Part shown: in pieces, positions 19,142-28,592 of the stretch
Numbering within the stretch: position 1 is the stretch's first letter
How the letters are laid out: every line of letters starts with the position of its first letter
Source: Flaviramulus basaltis
Lineage (GTDB): Bacteria > Bacteroidota > Bacteroidia > Flavobacteriales > Flavobacteriaceae
Direction of reading: 5' to 3'
Length of the DNA stretch: 64,000 nt
Assembly (NCBI RefSeq): GCF_900114265.1
Contig: NZ_FPKV01000002.1
Coordinates: 62,001-126,000, forward strand
The notes under the pieces: model-generated
The model's database searches: none
Told to the model about the DNA's origin: nothing
What the model saw: only the letters and a program-made list of their open reading frames with translations
Program-made: the position numbers and the translations under genes

Positions 19142-21205
19142 ATGATAAAAACAGAAACTATAAGTAATAGTTATGTAAACAGAGAAATAAGTTGGCTTCA
19201 GTTTAATGCAAGAGTTTTGCAAGAAGGTTCAGATGAAACAGTTCCTTTAATAGAAAGACTAAGGTTTATAGGTATTTTTTCAAATAATTTAGATGAATTT
19301 TTTAAAGTAAGATATGCCACAGTAAAACGTATTGTTGAAGCAGGTAAAGGAGGGAAAAGCGAGCTTGGTGGCATTAGAGCGAAGGAATTACTTGAAATTA
19401 TTACTCAAATTGTAATTGAACAACAAAGTGAGAGTTTAAAAATTTTAAAAACTATTCATAAAAGATTAGAAAAAGAAAACATATATATAATCAATGAAAC
19501 ACATATTAATAATGTGCAGCATGATTTTATAAAAAACTATTTTTTACGAACAATAAGTCCCGCTTTGGTGACAATCATTCTTAATGATTCTGTTATACTT
19601 CCAAATTTAAAAGATAGCGCTGCTTATTTGGCTGTTAGGATGCAAATGGCAGATGATAAAAAGCAATTTGCTTTAATAGAAATTCCAAAATCAATAGATA
19701 GATTTGTAGAATTACCTAAAGAAGGGGATAAGAGTTATATAATAATGATAGACGATTTACTTCGTCATTGTTTAGGTGATATTTTTAACATTTTTGATTA
19801 TAAAAGTATATCAGCTCACATGGTTAAAATAACCAGAGATGGTGAGTTAGATTTTGAAAGTGATTTAAGTAAAAGTTTTATTGAAAAAATATCTGATAGC
19901 GTAAAACATAGGCAAATAGGAGAGCCAGTAAGATTTGTTTACGACAAAAAAATAGACCAAGAAACGCTACAATATTTAATGTCTAAAATGGGTATTGATA
20001 ATACAGATAGCATAATACCTGGTGGTCGTTATCATAACAGAAGAGATTACATGGGTTTTCCAAGCTTAGGAAGAACAGATTTAATGTATGATAAAATTGA
20101 AGCTTTACCTATAAAAGGACTTAGTTTACAAGACAGTATTTTTGAAGCCATTGCAAAAAAGGATTATTTACTTCACGCGCCTTATCAAACTTTTTCATAT
20201 GTTGTTAAGTTTTTGCGAGAAGCAGCATTAGACCCAGAGGTAAAAACAATAAAAATAACTATTTATCGTCTTGCAGAAATCTCTCATATTGCAAGTTCAC
20301 TTATAAATGCTGCTATAAATGGTAAATCTGTTACTGTATCTATAGAGCTCCGTGCTAGGTTTGATGAGCAAGCAAATATTGATTATGCTCAACAAATGGA
20401 AGATGAAGGTATTAATTTAATCTTTGGTGTTGCAGGACTAAAAGTACATAGCAAAATGTGTGTTATTGAGCGAGAAGAAGATAGAAAAATTAAAAGATAT
20501 GGTTTTATAAGTACAGGTAATTTTAACGAATCTACAGCAAAACTTTATACAGATTATACATTATTCACATCATGTCAAAAAATATTAAAAGATGTAAATA
20601 AAATATTCAGTTTTTTTGAAACCAATTATAAAATTTATCGATATAAACATTTAATTGTTTCTCCACATTACACTCAAAAATCTGTTTTTAGACTAATAGA
20701 TAAAGAAATAGAAAATGTAAAAAACGGAAAAGAAGGACTTGTTAGATTGAAAATGAATAGTGTTTCTAGCTACACAATGGTTGATAAACTTTACGAAGCT
20801 AGTAGAGCAGGAGTTAAAATTCAAATGATTGTTAGAGGTATTTGCTGTTTAATTCCAGGAGTAGAAGGCATGAGTGAGAATATTGAAGTCATTAGTGTCA
20901 TTGATAAATTTTTAGAACACTCTAGAGTTTATATTTTTGGTCAGGACGCTGATGCGAAATTATATATTTCTTCTGCAGATTGGATGACAAGAAATATTGA
21001 GAATAGAGTAGAGGTAAGTTGTCCTATTTATGATGATGATATTAAAAAAGAAATTATAGATACATTTAACATTAGTTGGAATGATAATGTAAAAGCTAGA
21101 TTATTAAACGATTCTCAAGAAAACAAATACAGAATTGATAATAAAGATAAAGTAAGATCTCAGTTTGCTATTTACGATTATTACATTAAAAAATTAGAAA
21201 ACTAG
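19142..21205 (+). CDS. ppk1: Polyphosphate kinase 1
   Basis: 687 residues, full length for PPK1, which reversibly polymerises the gamma phosphate of ATP into polyphosphate. The N-terminal motif YVNREISWLQFNARVLQE is diagnostic. The autophosphorylated histidine lies in KVHSKM at residue 436, close to the position known in E. coli. The C-terminal phospholipase D-like domains include STGNFNESTAKLYTD and SADWMTRNIENRVEV. It has one base between its stop and the ppx start, so the two enzymes are cotranscribed. Confidence 0.96.
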   Translation: MIKTETISNSYVNREISWLQFNARVLQEGSDETVPLIERLRFIGIFSNNLDEFFKVRYATVKRIVEAGKGGKSELGGIRAKELLEIITQIVIEQQSESLKILKTIHKRLEKENIYIINETHINNVQHDFIKNYFLRTISPALVTIILNDSVILPNLKDSAAYLAVRMQMADDKKQFALIEIPKSIDRFVELPKEGDKSYIIMIDDLLRHCLGDIFNIFDYKSISAHMVKITRDGELDFESDLSKSFIEKISDSVKHRQIGEPVRFVYDKKIDQETLQYLMSKMGIDNTDSIIPGGRYHNRRDYMGFPSLGRTDLMYDKIEALPIKGLSLQDSIFEAIAKKDYLLHAPYQTFSYVVKFLREAALDPEVKTIKITIYRLAEISHIASSLINAAINGKSVTVSIELRARFDEQANIDYAQQMEDEGINLIFGVAGLKVHSKMCVIEREEDRKIKRYGFISTGNFNESTAKLYTDYTLFTSCQKILKDVNKIFSFFETNYKIYRYKHLIVSPHYTQKSVFRLIDKEIENVKNGKEGLVRLKMNSVSSYTMVDKLYEASRAGVKIQMIVRGICCLIPGVEGMSENIEVISVIDKFLEHSRVYIFGQDADAKLYISSADWMTRNIENRVEVSCPIYDDDIKKEIIDTFNISWNDNVKARLLNDSQENKYRIDNKDKVRSQFAIYDYYIKKLEN

Positions 21206-21206
21206 T

Positions 21207-22112
21207 ATGCTTTCAATAAAAAAATATGCAGCTATAGATATAGGTTCAAATGCTGTAAGACTACTTATATCAAACATAATAGAACAAAAAGGGAAACCTG
21301 TTCAATTTAAAAAAAACTCTTTAGTTCGTGTGCCAATTCGTTTAGGAGCAGATGTTTTTATAAAAAACAAAATTTCTAAAGAAAACACACAACGTATGTT
21401 AGATACCATGCTAGCATTTAAGTTAATAATGAAATCGCATAAAGTTGTTAAATATAAAGCTTGTGCAACTTCAGCAATGCGTGAATCTCAAAACGGTAAG
21501 CAAATTGTAGATTTAGTTTTAGAGCATTCAGGTATTAGTATTGACGTTATTGGAGGTGAAGAAGAAGCTGCAATAATTGCTGCAACCGATTTAAATAAAT
21601 TTATTGACGCAAATAAAACGTATTTGTATGTTGATGTAGGTGGTGGTAGTACCGAGTTTACTGTAATTCATCAAGGAAATCAAGTAACTTCAAAATCTTT
21701 TAAAATAGGAACAGTTAGGCTTCTTAACGATATGGTTAAAAAAGAAACCTGGCAAGAATTAGAAGTTTGGATAAGATCTAATGTTTTTGGCTACGAAAAA
21801 ATAGATGTATTAGGTTCTGGGGGGAATATTAACAAAATATTCAAAATATCAGGAAAACCAATAGGAAAGCCTCTTACATTTTTTTACATGACATCTTATT
21901 ATAATATGTTACAAACCTACTCATACGAAGAGCGTATTACCGAGTTAGACTTAAACCAAGATAGAGCCGATGTTATTATTCCTGCTATGCGTATTTATCT
22001 TTCTGCTATGAAATGGAGTGGTGCAAAAAATATATATGTTCCTAAAATTGGATTAGCAGATGGTATAATTAAAAGCATCTATTACGATACTGTTTCTAGT
22101 AATACACAGTAA
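21207..22112 (+). CDS. ppx: Exopolyphosphatase, short Ppx/GppA form
   Basis: 301 residues of the Ppx/GppA family. It has the phosphate-binding actin-like motifs AIDIGSNAVRLL (N-terminal) and YVDVGGGSTEFTV (about residues 145-157). It would cleave polyphosphate or pppGpp. It is about 300 residues, compared with about 510 for the E. coli enzyme, so it lacks the C-terminal HD-like domain; short forms like this are common outside proteobacteria. It directly follows ppk1 with a one-base gap. Confidence 0.9.
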   Translation: MLSIKKYAAIDIGSNAVRLLISNIIEQKGKPVQFKKNSLVRVPIRLGADVFIKNKISKENTQRMLDTMLAFKLIMKSHKVVKYKACATSAMRESQNGKQIVDLVLEHSGISIDVIGGEEEAAIIAATDLNKFIDANKTYLYVDVGGGSTEFTVIHQGNQVTSKSFKIGTVRLLNDMVKKETWQELEVWIRSNVFGYEKIDVLGSGGNINKIFKISGKPIGKPLTFFYMTSYYNMLQTYSYEERITELDLNQDRADVIIPAMRIYLSAMKWSGAKNIYVPKIGLADGIIKSIYYDTVSSNTQ

Positions 22113-22207
22113 AATTGTGCACTTCACCTTTTAAAATTGTACATTTTTAATATTATCATATATATTCGTAACTACATAATTTAAAATTATACCCAAACCT
22201 ATTAATT

Positions 22208-22801
22208 ATGAATAAAATATTACTATTAGCAATACTATTTGGATTTTCACTACATGGATTTACTCAAGATAAAGATTCTATAAAAGTAAAAAAAACCAAC
22301 TATAAGGAATCACCAAAATCAACAACTTTTCAAGGTGTAAAATATGGTGTTAGAGGTGGTTACAATATTTCTAATTTAGATTTTGATGGAGCTTCTAATG
22401 CTGAAAACAAACATAGAAACAGTATTTATATTGGTTTTTTTGCTAACATAGGCTTATCAAGAACTATATCAGTCGTACCAGAAATTCAATTTTCTGCTGA
22501 AGGTGCTAATGAAGAAGTTTTAAACTTAGATTATATACAAGCACCAATTTTTTTAAGATTTAGATTAAGTGAAAAAATACATGCTGGTTTTGGACCACAA
22601 GTAGGATTGAAAGTACATAAATATGAAGATGGTATAAGAAACTTTGCTTATTCGGGTGTTGCAGGTATTGATTATAAAATCAATTACGCCATATTTTTAG
22701 ATGCTAGATACACTTACGGATTTAGTAATATTTTTGATAATAAATTAGGAATTAAAGCTAAAAACACGAACCTTCAATTAGGTGTTGGTTATAAATTTTA
22801 A
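22208..22801 (+). CDS. Outer-membrane beta-barrel protein (PorT-like family)
   Basis: 197 residues with a signal peptide (cleavage likely after GFTQ) and a barrel made of alternating strands: KYGVRGGYNISNL, VVPEIQFSAEG, HAGFGPQVGLKV and a terminal LQLGVGYKF ending in phenylalanine, as outer-membrane barrels do. It fits the outer membrane protein beta-barrel family that includes PorT, but at under 200 residues it is probably a generic small barrel and not PorT itself. Its stop codon overlaps that of miaE on the other strand (TTAA). Confidence 0.82.
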   Translation: MNKILLLAILFGFSLHGFTQDKDSIKVKKTNYKESPKSTTFQGVKYGVRGGYNISNLDFDGASNAENKHRNSIYIGFFANIGLSRTISVVPEIQFSAEGANEEVLNLDYIQAPIFLRFRLSEKIHAGFGPQVGLKVHKYEDGIRNFAYSGVAGIDYKINYAIFLDARYTYGFSNIFDNKLGIKAKNTNLQLGVGYKF

Positions 22802-23379
22802 CCGTGTATAGTTTCGTTTTTTCCTAGATTACTCATAATTTCACTTTCATATACAAGAAGTTCTTGCCATTTTACATCAACTTCTTTTTTATTTCCATAT
22901 TTACGGGCAAAGCCTAAAAACATTGTATAATGGTTAGCTTCACTTACCATCAAATTTCTGTAAAATGTAGCCAATTCTTTATCTTGTAATTCTTCAGAAA
23001 GGAGTCTAAAACGTTCACAGCTTCTAGCTTCAATTAAAGCTGCGTAAAGCAATCTATGCACCAATTGCGTTGTTCTGCTACCACCTTTTGGGAAAAACTT
23101 TAGAAGTTCAATAACATAATCATCTCTTCTGTCTCTTCCTAAAACCCATCCACGCTTTAAAATTATATCATGCACCATTTTAAAATGACTTATTTCCTCT
23201 TTTACTAAAGCTGTCATTTCTTGTACCAACTCAGAATATTCAGGAAAACTAACAATAAGCGAAATAGCTGTACTAGTTGCTTTTTGCTCACAAAACGCAT
23301 GATCTGTTAATATTTCTTCAATATTTTTCTCAACAATATTTACCCATCTAGGGTCTGTGGGAAGTTTAAGTCCTAGCAT
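22798..23379 (-). CDS. miaE: tRNA-(ms(2)io(6)A)-hydroxylase
   Basis: 193 residues of the MiaE family, a diiron ferritin-like enzyme that hydroxylates the isopentenyl side chain of modified A37 in tRNA. The expected iron-ligand blocks are visible: CEQKATS, EEISHFKMVH, IEARSCERFRLL and SEANHYTMFLGFA. It is encoded 3 bases downstream of a lipoprotein gene. The gene ends convergently with the barrel gene, sharing four bases at the stops, so there is no space for a terminator between them. Confidence 0.9.
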   Translation of the reverse strand: MLGLKLPTDPRWVNIVEKNIEEILTDHAFCEQKATSTAISLIVSFPEYSELVQEMTALVKEEISHFKMVHDIILKRGWVLGRDRRDDYVIELLKFFPKGGSRTTQLVHRLLYAALIEARSCERFRLLSEELQDKELATFYRNLMVSEANHYTMFLGFARKYGNKKEVDVKWQELLVYESEIMSNLGKNETIHG

Positions 23380-23382
23380 GAT

Positions 23383-23949
23383 TTATATAATATTTGCAGA
23401 AATAGTTTTTTCTTTAATTTGAATTGACCCGTATTTATCAATTTTTATAATAAAATCCTTATAAGTTTCGGTTTCAGGAATGTTGAAAGATGTGTTTAAA
23501 TAAATTTCACTTTCTGTTGAAGCATTGTAATCTATCCAAACATATTGCATAATAGAATTCTCCCAAAACAAGTTAGTTTCAAATTGATTAAAAAGGTTTT
23601 TATCAATAATACTTTCATTTATAATTTCCCCATTTCTAATAACTTGTAGTTTGGCTTCAAAGTTTTTATAATGAACTTGAGTTACTGTGTCATTTTTAGT
23701 TTTTATGGTCTTTACAATGGAATTATTCTCAACAGAATTATATTTTATTTTAATTTCAAAACCATTATTTAAAATGGTATCAGTTACAATTTGAATATGC
23801 TGTTTAGGAATAAATTCAACCTTTTCTTTAAAAGAACTTAACAAGTTAGTTTCTTGTAAAACTTGTACATTACTTTTATATTTTCTATCTCTACCATCGC
23901 AACTTACAAATGCAATAGTTAACAAAACTAAAATTAATAACTTACTCAT
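23383..23949 (-). CDS. Lipoprotein of unknown function (possibly DUF4738)
   Basis: 188 residues from the ATG at 23949; another ATG at 23967 overlaps the dnaX stop. The chosen start gives a standard lipoprotein signal, SKLLILVLLTIAFVSCDG, with the lipidated Cys at residue 17. The mature part is beta-rich and lysine-rich, with no catalytic motif that I recognise; the overall form resembles flavobacterial DUF4738 lipoproteins, but I cannot verify this. It is likely cotranscribed with dnaX upstream and miaE downstream. Confidence 0.75.
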   Translation of the reverse strand: MSKLLILVLLTIAFVSCDGRDRKYKSNVQVLQETNLLSSFKEKVEFIPKQHIQIVTDTILNNGFEIKIKYNSVENNSIVKTIKTKNDTVTQVHYKNFEAKLQVIRNGEIINESIIDKNLFNQFETNLFWENSIMQYVWIDYNASTESEIYLNTSFNIPETETYKDFIIKIDKYGSIQIKEKTISANII

Positions 23950-23959
23950 ATATAGTTTT

Positions 23960-25699
23960 TTAAACATCTAAATCGAAAGCTTTTCTTAAAAGGTCAATAT
24001 TGGCGTTTTTCTCCTTTAATTTTTCAAATTTTTCAATGGTAGAATAAGCATATTGTTTTTCCATAACCTCGTTTATAGTAATGGATAAACTTATTTCATA
24101 ATTATTTAAAGATTTTCTAATATAAGATAAAAGATCATATTGCTGGCGTTCAACTTCAATTTTATTGGTTTCATTTGGAAACACTAAGTTTATTGTAGTT
24201 TTAGTAACTTTTGGAGTATCAATAGATAAAATTGAGGCTAAGTTATGTTTTCCTTTTTTTCTTATTTCTTCAATATAATTATTCCAAGTTGAAATAAGTT
24301 CGTTTTCTGTAAATGCCTCTTTTGGTAAATCTTCTTCATCAATAACAACATCCATTTGTTTTATAAGATGCTCTTTTTTGGCTCTTATACTGCTTAACGA
24401 AAGCCCAGATGTTCTTTTAGTTTCTTGTTTTAAAACAATTTTTGGTGGCTCTTTTACTTGAAAAGCTTCTATATTGGATGTTTTGGAAGCTGTAGATATT
24501 TTTAGTTTTTCTTCTTTTAATTCCGCGGAAGCGACATTACTATTTTCTTTAGGTTTAGGTATGTTTACAGGAATAGGGGTAATACCTTTATTTTTAAAGT
24601 AAGAAGCAGGTATTATGTAATGTTTGCTATTTTTTTTTTCTCCATCAAAAGTGATAGAGGCAAGCTGCATTAAACATAATTCAACAAGTAAGCGTTGATT
24701 TTTACTAGTTTTGTATTTGAGATCGCAATCGTTTGCTAGATTTATACCTTGCATTAAAAATTCCTGCGAAGTCTTTTTAGACTGTTTTAGGTACTTTTCT
24801 TTGGTTTGATCACCAACTTCAAGCAATTCTATAGTTTCGGGCGTTTTACTTACTAATAAATCTCTAAAATGTGATGCTAAACCTGCAATGTAATGATGAC
24901 CATCAAAACCTTTAGATAGTGTATTGTTAAATTGAAGAAGTAAATCTGGAATTTTATTTTCTAAAATAAGGTCTGTACTTTCAAAGTAAGTTTCATAGTC
25001 AAGCACGTTTAAATTCTCGGTAACAGCTTGTCTAGTTAAATTTTTCCCTGAAAAACTTACAACTCTATCAAATATAGAAAGTGCATCACGCATAGCGCCA
25101 TCTGCTTTTTGTGCAATAATATGCAATGCATCATCATCAGCCTTTATAGCTTGTTCTTCGGCAATGTATTTAAGATATTCTTTTGCATCTTTAACAGTAA
25201 TACGTTTAAAGTCAAAAATTTGACAACGTGATAAGATGGTTGGAATAATTTTATGTTTTTCTGTAGTTGCAAGTATAAAAATACAATGTTTTGGTGGTTC
25301 TTCTAAAGTCTTTAAAAAGGCATTAAAAGCCGCTTGAGATAACATATGTACCTCATCAATAATATAGACTTTATACTTTCCAACTTGTGGTGGTATTCTA
25401 ACTTGATCTGTTAAATTTCTAATATCATCAACAGAATTGTTTGATGCGGCGTCTAATTCAAAAATATTAAAAGCAAAGTCTTCATCACCAGTTTCAGATC
25501 CATCACTGTTAATCATTTTAGCTAAAATACGTGCACAGGTTGTTTTTCCAACACCACGTGGTCCTGTAAATAACAAGGCTTGAGCTAAATGATTGTTTTC
25601 AATAGCATTCAATAAAGTGTTTGTAATAGCTTGCTGGCCAACAACGTCTTTAAACGTTTGCGGTCTGTATTTTCTTGCCGATACTACAAAGTGTTCCAT
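23960..25699 (-). CDS. dnaX: DNA polymerase III subunit gamma/tau
   Basis: 579 residues. The reading frame stays open 300 bases further upstream, but that part overlaps the RNase P RNA gene and lacks similarity, while MEHFVVSARKYRPQTFKDVVGQ is the typical start, so ATG at 25699 is chosen. It is an AAA+ clamp-loader subunit: Walker A GPRGVGKT at residues 46-53, DEVHMLS as Walker B, and LEEPPKHCIFILATTE. The cysteine zinc module usual after Walker A in many DnaX proteins is absent, replaced by an acidic NSDGSETGDEDFAF loop. The C-terminal tau-like region is low in conservation. Confidence 0.95.
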   Translation of the reverse strand: MEHFVVSARKYRPQTFKDVVGQQAITNTLLNAIENNHLAQALLFTGPRGVGKTTCARILAKMINSDGSETGDEDFAFNIFELDAASNNSVDDIRNLTDQVRIPPQVGKYKVYIIDEVHMLSQAAFNAFLKTLEEPPKHCIFILATTEKHKIIPTILSRCQIFDFKRITVKDAKEYLKYIAEEQAIKADDDALHIIAQKADGAMRDALSIFDRVVSFSGKNLTRQAVTENLNVLDYETYFESTDLILENKIPDLLLQFNNTLSKGFDGHHYIAGLASHFRDLLVSKTPETIELLEVGDQTKEKYLKQSKKTSQEFLMQGINLANDCDLKYKTSKNQRLLVELCLMQLASITFDGEKKNSKHYIIPASYFKNKGITPIPVNIPKPKENSNVASAELKEEKLKISTASKTSNIEAFQVKEPPKIVLKQETKRTSGLSLSSIRAKKEHLIKQMDVVIDEEDLPKEAFTENELISTWNNYIEEIRKKGKHNLASILSIDTPKVTKTTINLVFPNETNKIEVERQQYDLLSYIRKSLNNYEISLSITINEVMEKQYAYSTIEKFEKLKEKNANIDLLRKAFDLDV

Positions 25700-25763
25700 T
25701 GATAATTCTTGAGATAACAAAGTTAAAAATTCAATCCATAATTTAGAATTCAGAACACAGAAT

Positions 25764-25797
25764 TTGATAGGAGTTATTAACAATTTATGTACTTTTG
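25764..25797 (+). promoter_or_regulatory. Promoter of rnpB
   Basis: TACTTTTG (25790-25797) is a perfect Bacteroidota -7 element, with TTG (25764-25766) 23 bp upstream. It ends 5 bases before the predicted 5' end of RNase P RNA. Confidence 0.75.
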
Positions 25798-25802
25798 CGT
25801 TC

Positions 25803-26104
25803 AAGTAAATCGCCTTATCGCTGCTTATTAAAATAAGTGGAGGAAAGTCCGGACACCAAAGTGCAACATAGTGGCTAATAACCACCAGTCGTGAGGCTAG
25901 GAAAAGTGCAACAGAAAGTATGTACAGGTCATGCTGTAGTGAAACCAGGTAAACTCTATGTGGTGCAATGTCATGTATACCAACGTTTGAGGGCTGCACG
26001 CTCGATTGTTGGAGGGTAGGCAGCTAAAGTGTATTGGTAACAATACACTCAGATAAATGATAAGGGCTCTTTTTGAGTACAGAATTCGGCTTATAGATTT
26101 ACTT
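25803..26104 (+). ncRNA. rnpB: RNase P RNA (bacterial class A)
   Basis: The catalytic RNA that trims tRNA 5' leaders. The conserved 5' block GGAGGAAAGTCCGGAC lies near 25838-25853, followed by conserved GTGAGGCTAGG and ACAGAAAGTATG-type segments and a 3' GAGGGTAGGC region. The 5' end AAGTAAATC (25803-25811) is complementary to GATTTACTT (26096-26104), forming helix P1 and fixing both ends. It is transcribed divergently from dnaX and is followed by a strong terminator. Confidence 0.95.
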
Positions 26105-26112
26105 TACCATAA

Positions 26113-26147
26113 AAAAACCCTTCTTAAATTATTTAAGAAGGGTTTTT
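26113..26147 (+). terminator. Intrinsic terminator of rnpB
   Basis: A 16-bp perfect stem (AAAAACCCTTCTTAAA with its complement, loop TTA) begins 9 bases after the end of RNase P RNA and ends in a T run. Confidence 0.9.
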
Positions 26148-26392
26148 GGTTAAAAAAAGGTTGGTTAATAATGCTTTTAGTTGGTAAAAGTTTTTTGTTA
26201 TTTAGAAAAATATTAATAGAAAAATTCTATTTACTTTAAAGTTTGAAATTTATTTTCAAACTAAGCCATAAATAAACACAAGAAAAGGTTGCTTTTTTTG
26301 TTGAGAGTAAATTATGTATAGAGTAAGGGACTCTTAAGGAGATGTCTAATGTATTGAAAAAAAAGTAATTATAAAAATAAAATTATATTAGC
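26148..26392. other. Intergenic region between rnpB and rsmD
   Basis: AT-rich and without a supported gene. It contains a small inverted repeat, AGTTTGAAA and TTTCAAACT, around 26239-26261. It has no flanking T run and no assigned role. Confidence 0.4.
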
Positions 26393-26926
26393 TCATTCAA
26401 AGAAGCTAAACATATTACCTCCATAGCTTTTAGAATAGCTATAGTTGCTTAGTTTTGACAAATCTGTATGTTTTGAATGCTCAACTATAAGTAAACCATC
26501 CTCTAATAGCAGGTTATTTTGAAAAATTAATTCTGGAATTTTAGCAAATTGCTCCTCAGAAAAACTATAAGGTGGATCTGCAAAAATAATATTGGCTTGT
26601 ATTTTAGATTTTTCTAAAAATTTAAATACATCACTTTTAATAGTTTGAATTGGCATTTCAAAAGATTCTGCGGTTTGGTTTATGAATTTAATACAACCAA
26701 AATCTTGATCTACACAAGTTATTTGCTCTGTACCTCTTGAAGCAAATTCGTAGCTTATATTACCTGTTCCAGCAAATAAATCTAGCACAGAAATATCATC
26801 AAAATAATAAAGATTATTGATAATATTAAATAAGGATTCTTTGGCCATATCTGTGGTTGGTCGCACAGGTAGATTTTTTGGTGCAACTATTTTTCTGCTT
26901 TTGTATATTCCTGATATAATGCGCAT
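26393..26926 (-). CDS. rsmD: 16S rRNA (guanine(966)-N(2))-methyltransferase RsmD
   Basis: 177 residues. It has the RsmD pattern MRIISGIYKSRKI, RPTTDMAKESLFNII, a SAM-binding VLDLFAGTGNISYEFASRG and the catalytic DPPY (in FADPPYSF). The enzyme methylates G966 of 16S rRNA during 30S assembly. The start codon shares one base with the stop of the upstream DUF3822 gene, so they are translationally coupled. Confidence 0.93.
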   Translation of the reverse strand: MRIISGIYKSRKIVAPKNLPVRPTTDMAKESLFNIINNLYYFDDISVLDLFAGTGNISYEFASRGTEQITCVDQDFGCIKFINQTAESFEMPIQTIKSDVFKFLEKSKIQANIIFADPPYSFSEEQFAKIPELIFQNNLLLEDGLLIVEHSKHTDLSKLSNYSYSKSYGGNMFSFFE

Positions 26927-27747
26927 TAAAAACTTTTTATTAAAGCAAAATTTGAATATTCAGCTTCAGGTTCGATATTATATGTATAAGAATCTTTACG
27001 ATTACCAAAACTAATATTTCTAATGTATTTATAAGCTATGTTATATAAATCATCATCTTTTTTAATATTACCAATTAAAACCAAATTTAGTGTTTCTGGG
27101 TTAAGTTTTAATTGTTCGGCAGTAAAGAGTATAAAATAAATAAAATCTTCTTTGGTATTGTGTTTAAAAGTATTGTAAAGCAAAAGTTTTCCTTGGGAAA
27201 CTATAATTATTTCAAAATGATTTTTGCTAACATTAATATAAACTTTTGTTGCTTCTATGTTTTTTTCGATTAGCAAAATATCACTAATTAAAATAGTAGA
27301 AATATGTTTGTAAGTAAATGTCCCAAATTTTTCATAAATAAAGTTATTTACATTAATGTAGGGCACATATACATTAATACTGTCATTTATTAAAAGCTCA
27401 TCAAAAGTTATAAAATCAGACTTAAGTATTTTAGAGTTAAATTTTAAATAGTCTGCTAAAAAATCTTCATTAAACAATGGTCTTGGTACTAGTGAAGATA
27501 AATCGTTATCGTGTATAACGTAGGTATTCGAAAATGTATCATTTAAAACATTTTCTGTATTAAACTGTTCTTTTAATGCATCTAAAAGTTCTAAAGGATT
27601 TAGTTTTTTATCAAAATGGACCTCTTTTAGAAAAGTGATTGTGTTTAAATCACGATTTAGTATACAAAAAGAAAGTCCACTCAAGCTTATTTGAATGGAC
27701 AATTCTATATTATTTAGTTTATTATAATTTTTATTCTGCAGAGCCAT
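26926..27747 (-). CDS. DUF3822 family protein
   Basis: 273 residues, soluble. It carries the DUF3822 pattern found in Bacteroidota next to rsmD, with SIQISLSGLSFCILN near the start and DNDLSSLVPRPLFNEDFLADYLKFN in the middle. The family looks like a degenerate actin/ASKHA-type fold, but its function is unknown. It overlaps the upstream gene by 17 bases and the rsmD start by one, so it is the middle gene of a coupled three-gene operon. Confidence 0.82.
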   Translation of the reverse strand: MALQNKNYNKLNNIELSIQISLSGLSFCILNRDLNTITFLKEVHFDKKLNPLELLDALKEQFNTENVLNDTFSNTYVIHDNDLSSLVPRPLFNEDFLADYLKFNSKILKSDFITFDELLINDSINVYVPYINVNNFIYEKFGTFTYKHISTILISDILLIEKNIEATKVYINVSKNHFEIIIVSQGKLLLYNTFKHNTKEDFIYFILFTAEQLKLNPETLNLVLIGNIKKDDDLYNIAYKYIRNISFGNRKDSYTYNIEPEAEYSNFALIKSF

Positions 27748-28465
27748 ATGTTATTGGCCAGTTTCCGATAGTTTTAACTTCGTCCATTGAACCTACTTTT
27801 AATTTGTCACCATTAACACCGTCTACCGATACTACTTGGTTTTCTTGTGCAACAAGATCTTTATTTTGATCAGCTAGAATAACATTTTTTAAAACTGAAG
27901 CTTCAAATACAGGTATTTTTATATCATTTTGCTCTATAAATCCAGCTTGCAGTTTAAATTTTTCACCTTCTGCACCTGGTACATTCATCATAGTTTTATA
28001 ACGACTTGAGGTTTTAAATAATGAATCTTTTACAGACTCAAAACCTAATGTATCAATAATTACAATATCTTTTGTGGTATCCACACCATATCGTTTTGTT
28101 AATTCCACATCAATAATACTAGAATCACGACGTTGTGTAATAGTATATTTAGCGGTATCAATAAATTTAATTAAGTTATCGAAATTATCAGTGAATTTTC
28201 CTGTTACTTGTTTATGAGCAAGTTCGGCATCTCTAATATCAATTAAACTTTTAATAACTTCTGCGTAACGTTTATTTTTTACTTTGTTAAATTGTATTGG
28301 TTCGTAAATAGACATATAAGTTTGATAACCTAAAAAGGCAATTAATAACCATAAGACTATGTTTAAAATAGGTTTAAACTTAGAAGGTATAAATTTATCA
28401 ACTAACTTAACCAAGCCAATTGTTACTAATATCACTGCAACTGCAATAAGAATGAATGTTAACAT
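27731..28465 (-). CDS. Conserved membrane protein of unknown function
   Basis: 244 residues. Two N-terminal membrane segments (about residues 2-24 and 31-51) are followed by an extracytoplasmic or cytosolic part with no recognised domain; motifs include KNKRYAEVIKSLIDIRDAELAHKQVTGKFTDNFDNL, a pattern seen in conserved Bacteroidota proteins of unknown role, which I break here only to point to its start. It overlaps the DUF3822 start by 17 bases. It is the first gene of the rsmD operon. Confidence 0.72.
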   Translation of the reverse strand: MLTFILIAVAVILVTIGLVKLVDKFIPSKFKPILNIVLWLLIAFLGYQTYMSIYEPIQFNKVKNKRYAEVIKSLIDIRDAELAHKQVTGKFTDNFDNLIKFIDTAKYTITQRRDSSIIDVELTKRYGVDTTKDIVIIDTLGFESVKDSLFKTSSRYKTMMNVPGAEGEKFKLQAGFIEQNDIKIPVFEASVLKNVILADQNKDLVAQENQVVSVDGVNGDKLKVGSMDEVKTIGNWPITYGSAE

Positions 28466-28592
28466 AGTATGTTTTTAATTAAAAAGTTATTAATGGTATT
28501 TAGCAAATCTACAATTTTTTTTTAATCGTAAAAACCAAAGAGAGTAAAAATCATTTCTATCTTTGAATAATTTATTAAAGTAACCCCAATAA

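Noticed and set aside
25700-25999. 100-residue N-terminal extension of dnaX
   Set aside because: It overlaps the RNase P RNA gene antisense and lacks the known DnaX start, which is at 25699.
26057-26239. 60-residue plus-strand frame
   Set aside because: It runs through the end of RNase P RNA and the terminator stem; residues are Leu/Lys/Phe-rich chance translation.
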